In this document: piece by piece, positions 31,430-46,100 of the stretch
How positions within the stretch are numbered: the first letter of the stretch is position 1
Layout of the letters: each line of letters opens with the position of its first letter
Assembly (NCBI GenBank): GCA_030762935.1
Contig: CM060883.1
Span: 96,608,001-96,672,000, forward strand
Origin: Hymenopus coronatus
Lineage: Eukaryota; Arthropoda; Insecta; Mantodea; Hymenopodidae
Length of the DNA: 64,000 nucleotides
Reading direction: 5' to 3'
Translations under genes and position numbers: made by a program
The notes under the pieces: generated by a model
Database searches by the model: none
What the model saw: only the letters and a program-made list of their open reading frames with translations
Told to the model about the DNA's origin: nothing

Positions 31430-34400
31430 GTTATTGTAAAGTGTCATCACCACTAGTGTATTATGATCGTTTATCACATCTTTTTGTCCACCTGTTATTG
31501 TAAAATCTCATCACCACTAATGTATTATGATATTTCATCACATGTTTTGACCTCCTGATATTGAAAAGTGTCATCACCACTAGTATATTATCATCGTTCA
31601 TCACATCTTTTTGTCCTGTTATTGTAAAGTGTCAACACCACTAGTGTATTATGATCGTTCATCACATCTTCTTGTCCACCTTTTACTGTAACATGTCATC
31701 ACCGCTAGTGTATTATGAAGGTTCATCAAATTTTTTGTCCACTTGTTATTGTAAAGTGTCATCACCAATAGTGTATTATGATCGTTCATAACATCTTTTT
31801 GTCCTGCTGTTATTGTAAAATGACATCACCACTAGTGTATTATGATCGTTCATCACATCTTTTTGTCCACCTGTTATTGTAAACTGTCATCACCACTAGT
31901 GTATTATGATTATTCATCACATCTCTTTGTCCACCTGTTATTGTAAAGTGTCATCACCACTAGTGTATTATGATCGTTATTCACATCTTTTTGTCCTGCT
32001 ATTATTGTAAAGTGTCATCACCACTAGTGAATTATCATCGTTCATCACATCTTTTTGTCCTGTTATTGTAATGTGTCACCACCACTAGTGTATTATGATG
32101 TTTCATCACATCTTTTTGTCCTGTTATTGTAAAGTGGCATCACCACTAGTGTATTATGATCGTTCATCACATCTTTTTGTCCATCTGTTATTGTTAAGTG
32201 ACATCACCACTAGTGTATTATGATCATTCATCACATCTCTTTGTCCAGCTGTTTTGTAAAGTGTCATCACCACTAGTGTATTATGATCATTCATCACATC
32301 TCTTTGTCCACCTCTTATTGTAAAGTCTCATCACCACTAGTGTATTATGAATGTTCATCACACCTTTTTGTCCTGCTGCTATTGTAAGGTGTCATCACCA
32401 CTAATGTATTATCATCGTACATCACATCTTTTTGTCCTGTTATTGTAAATTGTCATCACCACTAGTGTATTATGATCGTTCATCACATCTTTTTGTCCAG
32501 TTATTTTAAAGTGTCTTCACCACTAGTTTATTATGATCGTTCATCACATCTTTTTGTCCTGTTGTTATTGTAAAGTGTCATCACCACTAGTGTATTATCA
32601 TCGTTCATCACACCATTTTGTCCTCCTGTTATTGTAAAGTATTATCACCACTAATGTATTATAATCATTCATCACATCCTTTTGATCTCCTGTTATTATA
32701 AAGTGTCATTACCACTGGTCCATTATGATCGTTTATCACATCTTTTTGTCCTGTTATTGTAAAGTCTCATCACCCACTAGTGTATTATGATCGTTTATCA
32801 CATCTTTTTGTCCTGCTGATATTGTAAAGTGTCATCACCACTAGTGTATTATGATCGTTCATCACATCTTTTTGTCCAGTTGTTCTAAAGTCTTATCACC
32901 ACTAGTGTAATATGAGAGGTCATCACTTCTTTTTGTCCTCCTGTTATTGTAAAGTGTCATCACCACTAGTGTATTATGATCATTCATCACATCTTTTGTC
33001 CACCTGTCATTCTAAAGTGTCATCTCCACTAGTGTATTATGATCACTCATCACATCTTTAGTCCACCTCTTATTATAAAGTCTCATCACCACTAGCGTAT
33101 TATGATTGTTCATCACATCTTTTTGTCCTGCTGTTATTGTTAAGTGTCATCACCACTATTGTATTATGATCGTTCATCACTTCTTTTTGTCCTGTTATTG
33201 TAAAGTGTCATCACCACTAGTGGATTATGATTGTTAATCACATCTTTTTGTCCTGCTGTTATTGTAAAGAGTCATCACCACTAGTTTATTATCATCGTTC
33301 ATCACACATTTTGTCCTCCTACTATTATAAAGTGTCATCACCACTAGTCCATTATGATCGTTCATCACATCTTTTTGTCCTGTTATTGTAAAGTGTCCTC
33401 ACTACTAGTGTATAATGATCGTTCATCACATCTTTTTGTCCTGTTATTGTAAAGTGTCATCAACACTAGTATATTATAATCATTCATCACATCTTTTTGT
33501 TATGTTATTGTAAAGTGTCATCACCACTAGTGTATTATGACCGTTCATCACATCTTTTAGTCCACCTGTTATTGTAAGGTCTCATCACCACTACTGTATT
33601 ATGATCGTTCACATCTTTTTGTCCTGCTGTTATTGTAAGGTGTCATCACCACTAGTATATTATGATTGTTCATCACATCTTTTTGTCCTGTTATTGTAAA
33701 GTGTCATCACCACTAGTGTATTATGATCGTTCATCACATCTTTTTGTCCTGTTATTGTAAATTGTCATCACTGCTAGTGCATTATGATCGTTAATCACAT
33801 CTTCTTGTCCTGCTGTTATTGTAAAATGTCATCACCACTAGTGTATTATCATGGTTCATCAAACCTTTTTGTCCTCCTGTTATTGTAAAGTGTCATCACC
33901 ACTAGTGTATTATGATCGTTTATCACATCTTTTTGTCCACCTGTTATTGTAAAATCTCATCACCACTAATGTATTATGATATTTCATCACATGTTTTGAC
34001 CTCCTGATATTGAAAAGTGTCATCACCACTAGTATATTATCATCGTTCATCACATCTTTTTGTCCTGTTATTGTAAAGTGTCAACACCACTAGTGTATTA
34101 TGATCGTTCATCACATCTTCTTGTCCACCTTTTACTGTAACATGTCATCACCGCTAGTGTATTATGAAGGTTCATCAAATTTTTTGTCCACTTGTTATTG
34201 TAAAGTGTCATCACCAATAGTGTATTATGATCGTTCATAACATCTTTTTGTCCTGCTGTTATTGTAAAATGACATCACCACTAGTGTATTATGATCGTTC
34301 ATCACATCTTTTTGTCCACCTGTTATTGTAAACTGTCATCACCACTAGTGTATTATGATTATTCATCACATCTCTTTGTCCACCTGTTATTGTAAAGTGT

Positions 34401-37400
34401 CATCACCACTAGTGTATTATGATCGTTATTCACATCTTTTTGTCCTGCTATTATTGTAAAGTGTCATCACCACTAGTGAATTATCATCGTTCATCACATC
34501 TTTTTGTCCTGTTATTGTAATGTGTCACCACCACTAGTGTATTATGATGTTTCATCACATCTTTTTGTCCTGTTATTGTAAAGTGGCATCACCACTAGTG
34601 TATTATGATCGTTCATCACATCTTTTTGTCCATCTGTTATTGTTAAGTGACATCACCACTAGTGTATTATGATCATTCATCACATCTCTTTGTCCAGCTG
34701 TTTTGTAAAGTGTCATCACCACTAGTGTATTATGATCATTCATCACATCTCTTTGTCCACCTCTTATTGTAAAGTCTCATCACCACTAGTGTATTATGAA
34801 TGTTCATCACACCTTGTTGTCCTGCTGCTATTGTAAGGTGTCATCACCACTAATGTATTATCATCGTACATCACATCTTTTTGTCCTGTTATTGTAAATT
34901 GTCATCACCACTAGTGTATTATGATCGTTCATCACATCTTTTTGTCCTGTTATTTTAAAGTGTCTTCACCACTAGTTTATTATGATCGTTCATCACATCT
35001 TTTTGTCCTGTTGTTATTGTAAAGTGTCATCACCACTAGTGTATTATCATCGTTCATCACACCATTTTGTCCTCCTGTTATTGTAAAGTATTATCACCAC
35101 TAATGTATTATAATCATTCATCACATCCTTTTGATCTCCTGTTATTATAAAGTGTCATTACCACTGGTCCATTATGATCGTTTATCACATCTTTTTGTCC
35201 TGTTATTGTAAAGTCTCATCACCCACTAGTGTATTATGATCGTTTATCACATCTTTTTGTCCTGCTGATATTGTAAAGTGTCATCACCACTAGTGTATTA
35301 TGATCGTTCATCACATCTTTTTGTCCAGTTGTTCTAAAGTCTTATCACCACTAGTGTAATATGAGAGGTCATCACTTCTTTTTGTCCTCCTGTTATTGTA
35401 AAGAGTCATCACCACTAGTGTATTATGATCATTCATCACATCTTTTGTCCACCTGTCATTCTAAAGTGTCATCTCCACTAGTGTATTATGATCACTCATC
35501 ACATCTTTAGTCCACCTCTTATTATAAAGTCTCATCACCACTAGCGTATTATGATTGTTCATCACATCTTTTTGTCCTGCTGTTATTGTTAAGTGTCATC
35601 ACCACTATTGTATTATGATCGTTCATCACTTCTTTTTGTCCTGTTATTGTAAAGTGTCATCACCACTAGTGGATTATGATCGTTGATCACATCCTTTTGT
35701 CCTGCTGTTATTGTAAAGAGTCATCACCACTAGTTTATTATCATCGTTCATCACACATTTTGTCCTCCTACTATTATAAAGTGTCATCACCACTAGTCCA
35801 TTATGATCGTTCATCACATCTTTTTGTCCTGTTATTGTAAAGTGTCATCAACACTAGTATATTATAATCATTCATCACATCTTTTTGTTATGTTATTGTA
35901 AAGTGTCATCACCACTAGTGTATTATGACCGTTCATCACATCTTTTAGTCCACCTGTTATTGTAAGGTCTCATCACCACTACTGTATTATGATCGTTCAC
36001 ATCTTTTTGTCCTGCTGTTATTGTAAGGTGTCATCACCACTAGTATATTATGATTGTTCATCACATCTTTTTGTCCTGTTATTGTAAAGTGTCATCACCA
36101 CTAGTGTATTATGATCGTTCATCACATCTTTTTGTCCTGTTATTGTAAATTGTCATCACTGCTAGTGCATTATGATCGTTAATCACATCTTCTTGTCCTG
36201 CTGTTATTGTAAAATGTCATCACCACTAGTGTATTATCATGGTTCATCAAACCTTTTTGTCCTCCTGTTATTGTAAAGTGTCATCACCACTAGTGTATTA
36301 TGATCGTTTATCACATCTTTTTGTCCACCTGTTATTGTAAAATCTCATCACCACTAATGTATTATGATATTTCATCACATGTTTTGACCTCCTGATATTG
36401 AAAAGTGTCATCACCACTAGTATATTATCATCGTTCATCACATCTTTTTGTCCTGTTATTGTAAAGTGTCAACACCACTAGTGTATTATGATCGTTCATC
36501 ACATCTTCTTGTCCACCTTTTACTGTAACATGTCATCACCGCTAGTGTATTATGAAGGTTCATCAAATTTTTTGTCCACTTGTTATTGTAAAGTGTCATC
36601 ACCAATAGTGTATTATGATCGTTCATAACATCTTTTTGTCCTGCTGTTATTGTAAAATGACATCACCACTAGTGTATTATGATCGTTCATCACATCTTTT
36701 TGTCCACCTGTTATTGTAAACTGTCATCACCACTAGTGTATTATGATTATTCATCACATCTCTTTGTCCACCTGTTATTGTAAAGTGTCATCACCACTAG
36801 TGTATTATGATCGTTATTCACATCTTTTTGTCCTGCTATTATTGTAAAGTGTCATCACCACTAGTGAATTATCATCGTTCATCACATCTTTTTGTCCTGT
36901 TATTGTAATGTGTCACCACCACTAGTGTATTATGATGTTTCATCACATCTTTTTGTCCTGTTATTGTAAAGTGGCATCACCACTAGTGTATTATGATCGT
37001 TCATCACATCTTTTTGTCCATCTGTTATTGTTAAGTGACATCACCACTAGTGAATTATGATCATTCATCACATCTCTTTGTCCAGCTGTTTTGTAAAGTG
37101 TCATCACCACTAGTGTATTATGATCATTCATCACATCTCTTTGTCCACCTCTTATTGTAAAGTCTCATCACCACTAGTGTATTATGAATGTTCATCACAC
37201 CTTTTTGTCCTGCTGCTATTGTAAGGTGTCATCACCACTAATGTATTATCATCGTACATCACATCTTTTTGTCCTGTTATTGTAAATTGTCATCACCACT
37301 AGTGTATTATGATCGTTCATCACATCTTTTTGTCCTGTTATTTTAAAGTGTCTTCACCACTAGTTTATTATGATCGTTCATCACATCTTTTTGTCCTGTT

Positions 37401-40400
37401 GTTATTGTAAAGTGTCATCACCACTAGTGTATTATCATCGTTCATCACACCATTTTGTCCTCCTGTTATTGTAAAGTATTATCACCACTAATGTATTATA
37501 ATCATTCATCACATCCTTTTGATCTCCTGTTATTATAAAGTGTCATTACCACTGGTCCATTATGATCGTTTATCACATCTTTTTGTCCTGTTATTGTAAA
37601 GTCTCATCACCCACTAGTGTATTATGATCGTTTATCACATCTTTTTGTCCTGCTGATATTGTAAAGTGTCATCACCACTAGTGTATTATGATCGTTCATC
37701 ACATCTTTTTGTCCAGTTGTTCTAAAGTCTTATCACCACTAGTGTAATATGAGAGGTCATCACTTCTTTTTGTCCTCCTGTTATTGTAAAGTGTCATCAC
37801 CACTAGTGTATTATGATCATTCATCACATCTTTTGTCCACCTGTCATTCTAAAGTGTCATCTCCACTAGTGTATTATGATCACTCATCACATCTTTAGTC
37901 CACCTCTTATTATAAAGTCTCATCACCACTAGCGTATTATGATTGTTCATCACATCTTTTTGTCCTGCTGTTATTGTTAAGTGTCATCACCACTATTGTA
38001 TTATGATCGTTCATCACTTCTTTTTGTCCTGTTATTGTAAAGTGTCATCACCACTAGTGGATTATGATTGTTAATCACATCTTTTTGTCCTGCTGTTATT
38101 GTAAAGAGTCATCACCACTAGTTAATTATCATCGTTCATCACACATTTTGTCCTCCTACTATTATAAAGTGTCATCACCACTAGTCCATTATGATCGTTC
38201 ATCACATCTTTTTGTCCTGTTATTGTAAAGTGTCCTCACTACTAGTGTATAATGATCGTTCATCACATCTTTTTGTCCTGTTATTGTAAAGTGTCATCAA
38301 CACTAGTATATTATAATCATTCATCACATCTTTTTGTTATGTTATTGTAAAGTGTCATCACCACTAGTGTATTATGACCGTTCATCACATCTTTTAGTCC
38401 ACCTGTTATTGTAAGGTCTCATCACCACTACTGTATTATGATCGTTCACATCTTTTTGTCCTGCTGTTATTGTAAGGTGTCATCACCACTAGTATATTAT
38501 GATTGTTCATCACATCTTTTTGTCCTGTTATTGTAAAGTGTCATCACCACTAGTGTATTATGATCGTTCATCACATCTTTTTGTCCTGTTATTGTAAATT
38601 GTCATCACTGCTAGTGCATTATGATCGTTAATCACATCTTCTTGTCCTGCTGTTATTGTAAAATGTCATCACCACTAGTGTATTATCATGGTTCATCAAA
38701 CCTTTTTGTCCTCCTGTTATTGTAAAGTGTCATCACCACTAGTGTATTATGATCGTTTATCACATCTTTTTGTCCACCTGTTATTGTAAAATCTCATCAC
38801 CACTAATGTATTATGATATTTCATCACATGTTTTGACCTCCTGATATTGAAAAGTGTCATCACCACTAGTATATTATCATCGTTCATCACATCTTTTTGT
38901 CCTGTTATTGTAAAGTGTCAACACCACTAGTGTATTATGATCGTTCATCACATCTTCTTGTCCACCTTTTACTGTAACATGTCATCACCGCTAGTGTATT
39001 ATGAAGGTTCATCAAATTTTTTGTCCACTTGTTATTGTAAAGTGTCATCACCAATAGTGTATTATGATCGTTCATAACATCTTTTTGTCCTGCTGTTATT
39101 GTAAAATGACATCACCACTAGTGTATTATGATCGTTCATCACATCTTTTTGTCCACCTGTTATTGTAAACTGTCATCACCACTAGTGTATTATGATTATT
39201 CATCACATCTCTTTGTCCACCTGTTATTGTAAAGTGTCATCACCACTAGTGTATTATGATCGTTATTCACATCTTTTTGTCCTGCTATTATTGTAAAGTG
39301 TCATCACCACTAGTGAATTATCATCGTTCATCACATCTTTTTGTCCTGTTATTGTAATGTGTCACCACCACTAGTGTATTATGATGTTTCATCACATCTT
39401 TTTGTCCTGTTATTGTAAAGTGGCATCACCACTAGTGTATTATGATCGTTCATCACATCTTTTTGTCCATCTGTTATTGTTAAGTGACATCACCACTAGT
39501 GTATTATGATCATTCATCACATCTCTTTGTCCAGCTGTTTTGTAAAGTGTCATCACCACTAGTGTATTATGATCATTCATCACATCTCTTTGTCCACCTC
39601 TTATTGTAAAGTCTCATCACCACTAGTGTATTATGAATGTTCATCACACCTTTTTGTCCTGCTGCTATTGTAAGGTGTCATCACCACTAATGTATTATCA
39701 TCGTACATCACATCTTTTTGTCCTGTTATTGTAAATTGTCATCACCACTAGTGTATTATGATCGTTCATCACATCTTTTTGTCCTGTTATTTTAAAGTGT
39801 CTTCACCACTAGTTTATTATGATCGTTCATCACATCTTTTTGTCCTGTTGTTATTGTAAAGTGTCATCACCACTAGTGTATTATCATCGTTCATCACACC
39901 ATTTTGTCCTCCTGTTATTGTAAAGTATTATCACCACTAATGTATTATAATCATTCATCACATCCTTTTGATCTCCTGTTATTATAAAGTGTCATTACCA
40001 CTGGTCCATTATGATCGTTTATCACATCTTTTTGTCCTGTTATTGTAAAGTCTCATCACCCACTAGTGTATTATGATCGTTTATCACATCTTTTTGTCCT
40101 GCTGATATTGTAAAGTGTCATCACCACTAGTGTATTATGATCGTTCATCACATCTTTTTGTCCAGTTGTTCTAAAGTCTTATCACCACTAGTGTAATATG
40201 AGAGGTCATCACTTCTTTTTGTCCTCCTGTTATTGTAAAGTGTCATCACCACTAGTGTATTATGATCATTCATCACATCTTTTGTCCACCTGTCATTCTA
40301 AAGTGTCATCTCCACTAGTGTATTATGATCACTCATCACATCTTTAGTCCACCTCTTATTATAAAGTCTCATCACCACTAGCGTATTATGATTGTTCATC

Positions 40401-43400
40401 ACATCTTTTTGTCCTGCTGTTATTGTTAAGTGTCATCACCACTATTGTATTATGATTGTTCATCACTTCTTTTTGTCCTGTTATTGTAAAGTGTCATCAC
40501 CACTAGTGGATTATGATTGTTAATCACATCTTTTTGTCCTGCTGTTATTGTAAAGAGTCATCACCACTAGTTTATTATCATCGTTCATCACACATTTTGT
40601 CATCCTACTATTATAAAGTGTCATCACCACTAGTCCATTATGATCGTTCATCACATCTTTTTGTCCTGTTATTGTAAAGTGTCCTCACTACTAGTGTATA
40701 ATGATCGTTCATCACATCTTTTTGTCCTGTTATTGTAAAGTGTCATCAACACTAGTATATTATAATCATTCATCACATCTTTTTGTTATGTTATTGTAAA
40801 GTGTCATCACCACTAGTGTATTATGACCGTTCATCACATCTTTTAGTCCACCTGTTATTGTAAGGTCTCATCACCACTACTGTATTATGATCGTTCACAT
40901 CTTTTTGTCCTGCTGTTATTGTAAGGTGTCATCACCACTAGTATATTATGATTGTTCATCACATCTTTTTGTCCTGTTATTGTAAAGTGTCATCACCACT
41001 AGTGTATTATGATCGTTCATCACATCTTTTTGTCCTGTTATTGTAAATTGTCATCACTGCTAGTGCATTATGATCGTTAATCACATCTTCTTGTCCTGCT
41101 GTTATTGTAAAATGTCATCACCACTAGTGTATTATCATGGTTCATCAAACCTTTTTGTCCTCCTGTTATTGTAAAGTGTCATCACCACTAGTGTATTATG
41201 ATCGTTTATCACATCTTTTTGTCCACCTGTTATTGTAAAATCTCATCACCACTAATGTATTATGATATTTCATCACATGTTTTGACCTCCTGATATTGAA
41301 AAGTGTCATCACCACTAGTATATTATCATCGCTCATCACATCTTTTTGTCCTGTTATTGTAAAGTGTCAACACCACTAGTGTATTATGATCGTTCATCAC
41401 ATCTTCTTGTCCACCTTTTACTGTAACATGTCATCACCGCTAGTGTATTATGAAGGTTCATCAAATTTTTTGTCCACTTGTTATTGTAAAGTGTCATCAC
41501 CAATAGTGTATTATGATCGTTCATAACATCTTTTTGTCCTGCTGTTATTGTAAAATGACATCACCACTAGTGTATTATGATCGTTCATCACATCTTTTTG
41601 TCCACCTGTTATTGTAAACTGTCATCACCACTAGTGTATTATGATTATTCATCACATCTCTTTGTCCACCTGTTATTGTAAAGTGTCATCACCACTAGTG
41701 TATTATGATCGTTATTCACATCTTTTTGTCCTGCTATTATTGTAAAGTGTCATCACCACTAGTGAATTATCATCGTTCATCACATCTTTTTGTCCTGTTA
41801 TTGTAATGTGTCACCACCACTAGTGTATTATGATGTTTCATCACATCTTTTTGTCCTGTTATTGTAAAGTGGCATCACCACTAGTGTATTATGATCGTTC
41901 ATCACATCTTTTTGTCCATCTGTTATTGTTAAGTGACATCACCACTAGTGTATTATGATCATTCATCACATCTCTTTGTCCAGCTGTTTTGTAAAGTGTC
42001 ATCACCACTAGTGTATTATGATCATTCATCACATCTCTTTGTCCACCTCTTATTGTAAAGTCTCATCACCACTAGTGTATTATGAATGTTCATCACACCT
42101 TTTTGTCCTGCTGCTATTGTAAGGTGTCATCACCACTAATGTATTATCATCGTACATCACATCTTTTTGTCCTGTTATTGTAAATTGTCATCACCACTAG
42201 TGTATTATGATCGTTCATCACATCTTTTTGTCCTGTTATTTTAAAGTGTCTTCACCACTAGTTTATTATGATCGTTCATCACATCTTTTTGTCCTGTTGT
42301 TATTGTAAAGTGTCATCACCACTAGTGTATTATCATCGTTCATCACACCATTTTGTCCTCCTGTTATTGTAAAGTATTATCACCACTAATGTATTATAAT
42401 CATTCATCACATCCTTTTGATCTCCTGTTATTATAAAGTGTCATTACCACTGGTCCATTATGATCGTTTATCACATCTTTTTGTCCTGTTATTGTAAAGT
42501 CTCATCACCCACTAGTGTATTATGATCGTTTATCACATCTTTTTGTCCTGCTGATATTGTAAAGTGTCATCACCACTAGTGTATTATGATCGTTCATCAC
42601 ATCTTTTTGTCCAGTTGTTCTAAAGTCTTATCACCACTAGTGTAATATGAGAGGTCATCACTTCTTTTTGTCCTCCTGTTATTGTAAAGTGTCATCACCA
42701 CTAGTGTATTATGATCATTCATCACATCTTTTGTCCACCTGTCATTCTAAAGTGTCATCTCCACTAGTGTATTATGATCACTCATCACATCTTTAGTCCA
42801 CCTCTTATTATAAAGTCTCATCACCACTAGCGTATTATGATTGTTCATCACATCTTTTTGTCCTGCTGTTATTGTTAAGTGTCATCACCACTATTGTATT
42901 ATGATCGTTCATCACTTCTTTTTGTCCTGTTATTGTAAAGTGTCATCACCACTAGTGGATTATGATTGTTAATCACATCTTTTTGTCCTGCTGTTATTGT
43001 AAAGAGTCATCACCACTAGTTTATTATCATCGTTCATCACACATTTTGTCCTCCTACTATTATAAAGTGTCATCACCACTAGTCCATTATGATCGTTCAT
43101 CACATCTTTTTGTCCTGTTATTGTAAAGTGTCCTCACTACTAGTGTATAATGATCGTTCATCACATCTTTTTGTCCTGTTATTGTAAAGTGTCATCAACA
43201 CTAGTATATTATAATCATTCATCACATCTTTTTGTTATGTTATTGTAAAGTGTCATCACCACTAGTGTATTATGACCGTTCATCACATCTTTTAGTCCAC
43301 CTGTTATTGTAAGGTCTCATCACCACTACTGTATTATGATCGTTCACATCTTTTTGTCCTGCTGTTATTGTAAGGTGTCATCACCACTAGTATATTATGA

Positions 43401-46100
43401 TTGTTCATCACATCTTTTTGTCCTGTTATTGTAAAGTGTCATCACCACTAGTGTATTATGATCGTTCATCACATCTTTTTGTCCTGTTATTGTAAATTGT
43501 CATCACTGCTAGTGCATTATGATCGTTAATCACATCTTCTTGTCCTGCTGTTATTGTAAAATGTCATCACCACTAGTGTATTATCATGGTTCATCAAACC
43601 TTTTTGTCCTCCTGTTATTGTAAAGTGTCATCACCACTAGTGTATTATGATCGTTTATCACATCTTTTTGTCCACCTGTTATTGTAAAATCTCATCACCA
43701 CTAATGTATTATGATATTTCATCACATGTTTTGACCTCCTGATATTGAAAAGTGTCATCACCACTAGTATATTATCATCGTTCATCACATCTTTTTGTCC
43801 TGTTATTGTAAAGTGTCAACACCACTAGTGTATTATGATCGTTCATCACATCTTCTTGTCCACCTTTTACTGTAACATGTCATCACCGCTAGTGTATTAT
43901 GAAGGTTCATCAAATTTTTTGTCCACTTGTTATTGTAAAGTGTCATCACCAATAGTGTATTATGATCGTTCATAACATCTTTTTGTCCTGCTGTTATTGT
44001 AAAATGACATCACCACTAGTGTATTATGATCGTTCATCACATCTTTTTGTCCACCTGTTATTGTAAACTGTCATCACCACTAGTGTATTATGATTATTCA
44101 TCACATCTCTTTGTCCACCTGTTATTGTAAAGTGTCATCACCACTAGTGTATTATGATCGTTATTCACATCTTTTTGTCCTGCTATTATTGTAAAGTGTC
44201 ATCACCACTAGTGAATTATCATCGTTCATCACATCTTTTTGTCCTGTTATTGTAATGTGTCACCACCACTAGTGTATTATGATGTTTCATCACATCTTTT
44301 TGTCCTGTTATTGTAAAGTGGCATCACCACTAGTGTATTATGATCGTTCATCACATCTTTTTGTCCATCTGTTATTGTTAAGTGACATCACCACTAGTGT
44401 ATTATGATCATTCATCACATCTCTTTGTCCAGCTGTTTTGTAAAGTGTCATCACCACTAGTGTATTATGATCATTCATCACATCTCTTTGTCCACCTCTT
44501 ATTGTAAAGTCTCATCACCACTAGTGTATTATGAATGTTCATCACACCTTTTAGTCCTGCTGCTATTGTAAGGTGTCATCACCACTAATGTATTATCATC
44601 GTACATCACATCTTTTTGTCCTGTTATTGTAAATTGTCATCACCACTAGTGTATTATGATCGTTCATCACATCTTTTTGTCCTGTTATTTTAAAGTGTCT
44701 TCACCACTAGTTTATTATGATCGTTCATCACATCTTTTTGTCCTGTTGTTATTGTAAAGTGTCATCACCACTAGTGTATTATCATCGTTCATCACACCAT
44801 TTTGTCCTCCTGTTATTGTAAAGTATTATCACCACTAATGTATTATAATCATTCATCACATCCTTTTGATCTCCTGTTATTATAAAGTGTCATTACCACT
44901 GGTCCATTATGATCGTTTATCACATCTTTTTGTCCTGTTATTGTAAAGTCTCATCACCCACTAGTGTATTATGATCGTTTATCACATCTTTTTGTCCTGC
45001 TGATATTGTAAAGTGTCATCACCACTAGTGTATTATGATCGTTCATCACATCTTTTTGTCCAGTTGTTCTAAAGTCTTATCACCACTAGTGTAATATGAG
45101 AGGTCATCACTTCTTTTTGTCCTCCTGTTATTGTAAAGTGTCATCACCACTAGTGTATTATGATCATTCATCACATCTTTTGTCCACCTGTCATTCTAAA
45201 GTGTCATCTCCACTAGTGTATTATGATCACTCATCACATCTTTAGTCCACCTCTTATTATAAAGTCTCATCACCACTAGCGTATTATGATTGTTCATCAC
45301 ATCTTTTTGTCCTGCTGTTATTGTTAAGTGTCATCACCACTATTGTATTATGATCGTTCATCACTTCTTTTTGTCCTGTTATTGTAAAGTGTCATCACCA
45401 CTAGTGGATTATGATTGTTAATCACATCTTTTTGTCCTGCTGTTATTGTAAAGAGTCATCACCACTAGTTTATTATCATCGTTCATCACACATTTTGTCC
45501 TCCTACTATTATAAAGTGTCATCACCACTAGTCCATTATGATCGTTCATCACATCTTTTTGTCCTGTTATTGTAAAGTGTCCTCACTACTAGTGTATAAT
45601 GATCGTTCATCACATCTTTTTGTCCTGTTATTGTAAAGTGTCATCAACACTAGTATATTATAATCATTCATCACATCTTTTTGTTATGTTATTGTAAAGT
45701 GTCATCACCACTAGTGTATTATGACCGTTCATCACATCTTTTAGTCCACCTGTTATTGTAAGGTCTCATCACCACTACTGTATTATGATCGTTCACATCT
45801 TTTTGTCCTGCTGTTATTGTAAGGTGTCATCACCACTAGTGTATTATGATTGTTCATCACATCTTTTTGTCCTGTTATTGTAAAGTGTCATCACCACTAG
45901 TGTATTATGATCGTTCATCACATCTTTTTGTCCTGTTATTGTAAATTGTCATCACTGCTAGTGCATTATGATCGTTAATCACATCTTTTTGTCCTGCTGT
46001 TATTGTAAAATGTCATCACCACTAGTGTATTATCATGGTTTATCAAACCTTTTTGTCCTCCTGTTATTGTAAAGTGTCATCACCACTAGTGTATTATGAT
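31430..46100. repeat. higher-order repeat block: six copies of a 2449-bp unit
   Basis: The diagnostic variant CATGTTTTGACCTCCTGATA starts at 31541, 33990, 36378, 38827, 41276 and 43725. Intervals are 2449, 2388, 2449, 2449 and 2449. The 2388-bp copy is shorter by exactly one 61-bp monomer (the CCTCACTACTAGTGTATAAT variant, missing near 35840). Each unit holds about 39 monomers with a fixed order of private variants. Copies differ by only a few substitutions (for example ACCTTGTTG near 34813, ATCGCTCATC near 41328). Identity is lost near 31430 on the left and near 46100 on the right, giving almost exactly six units. Confidence 0.93.
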
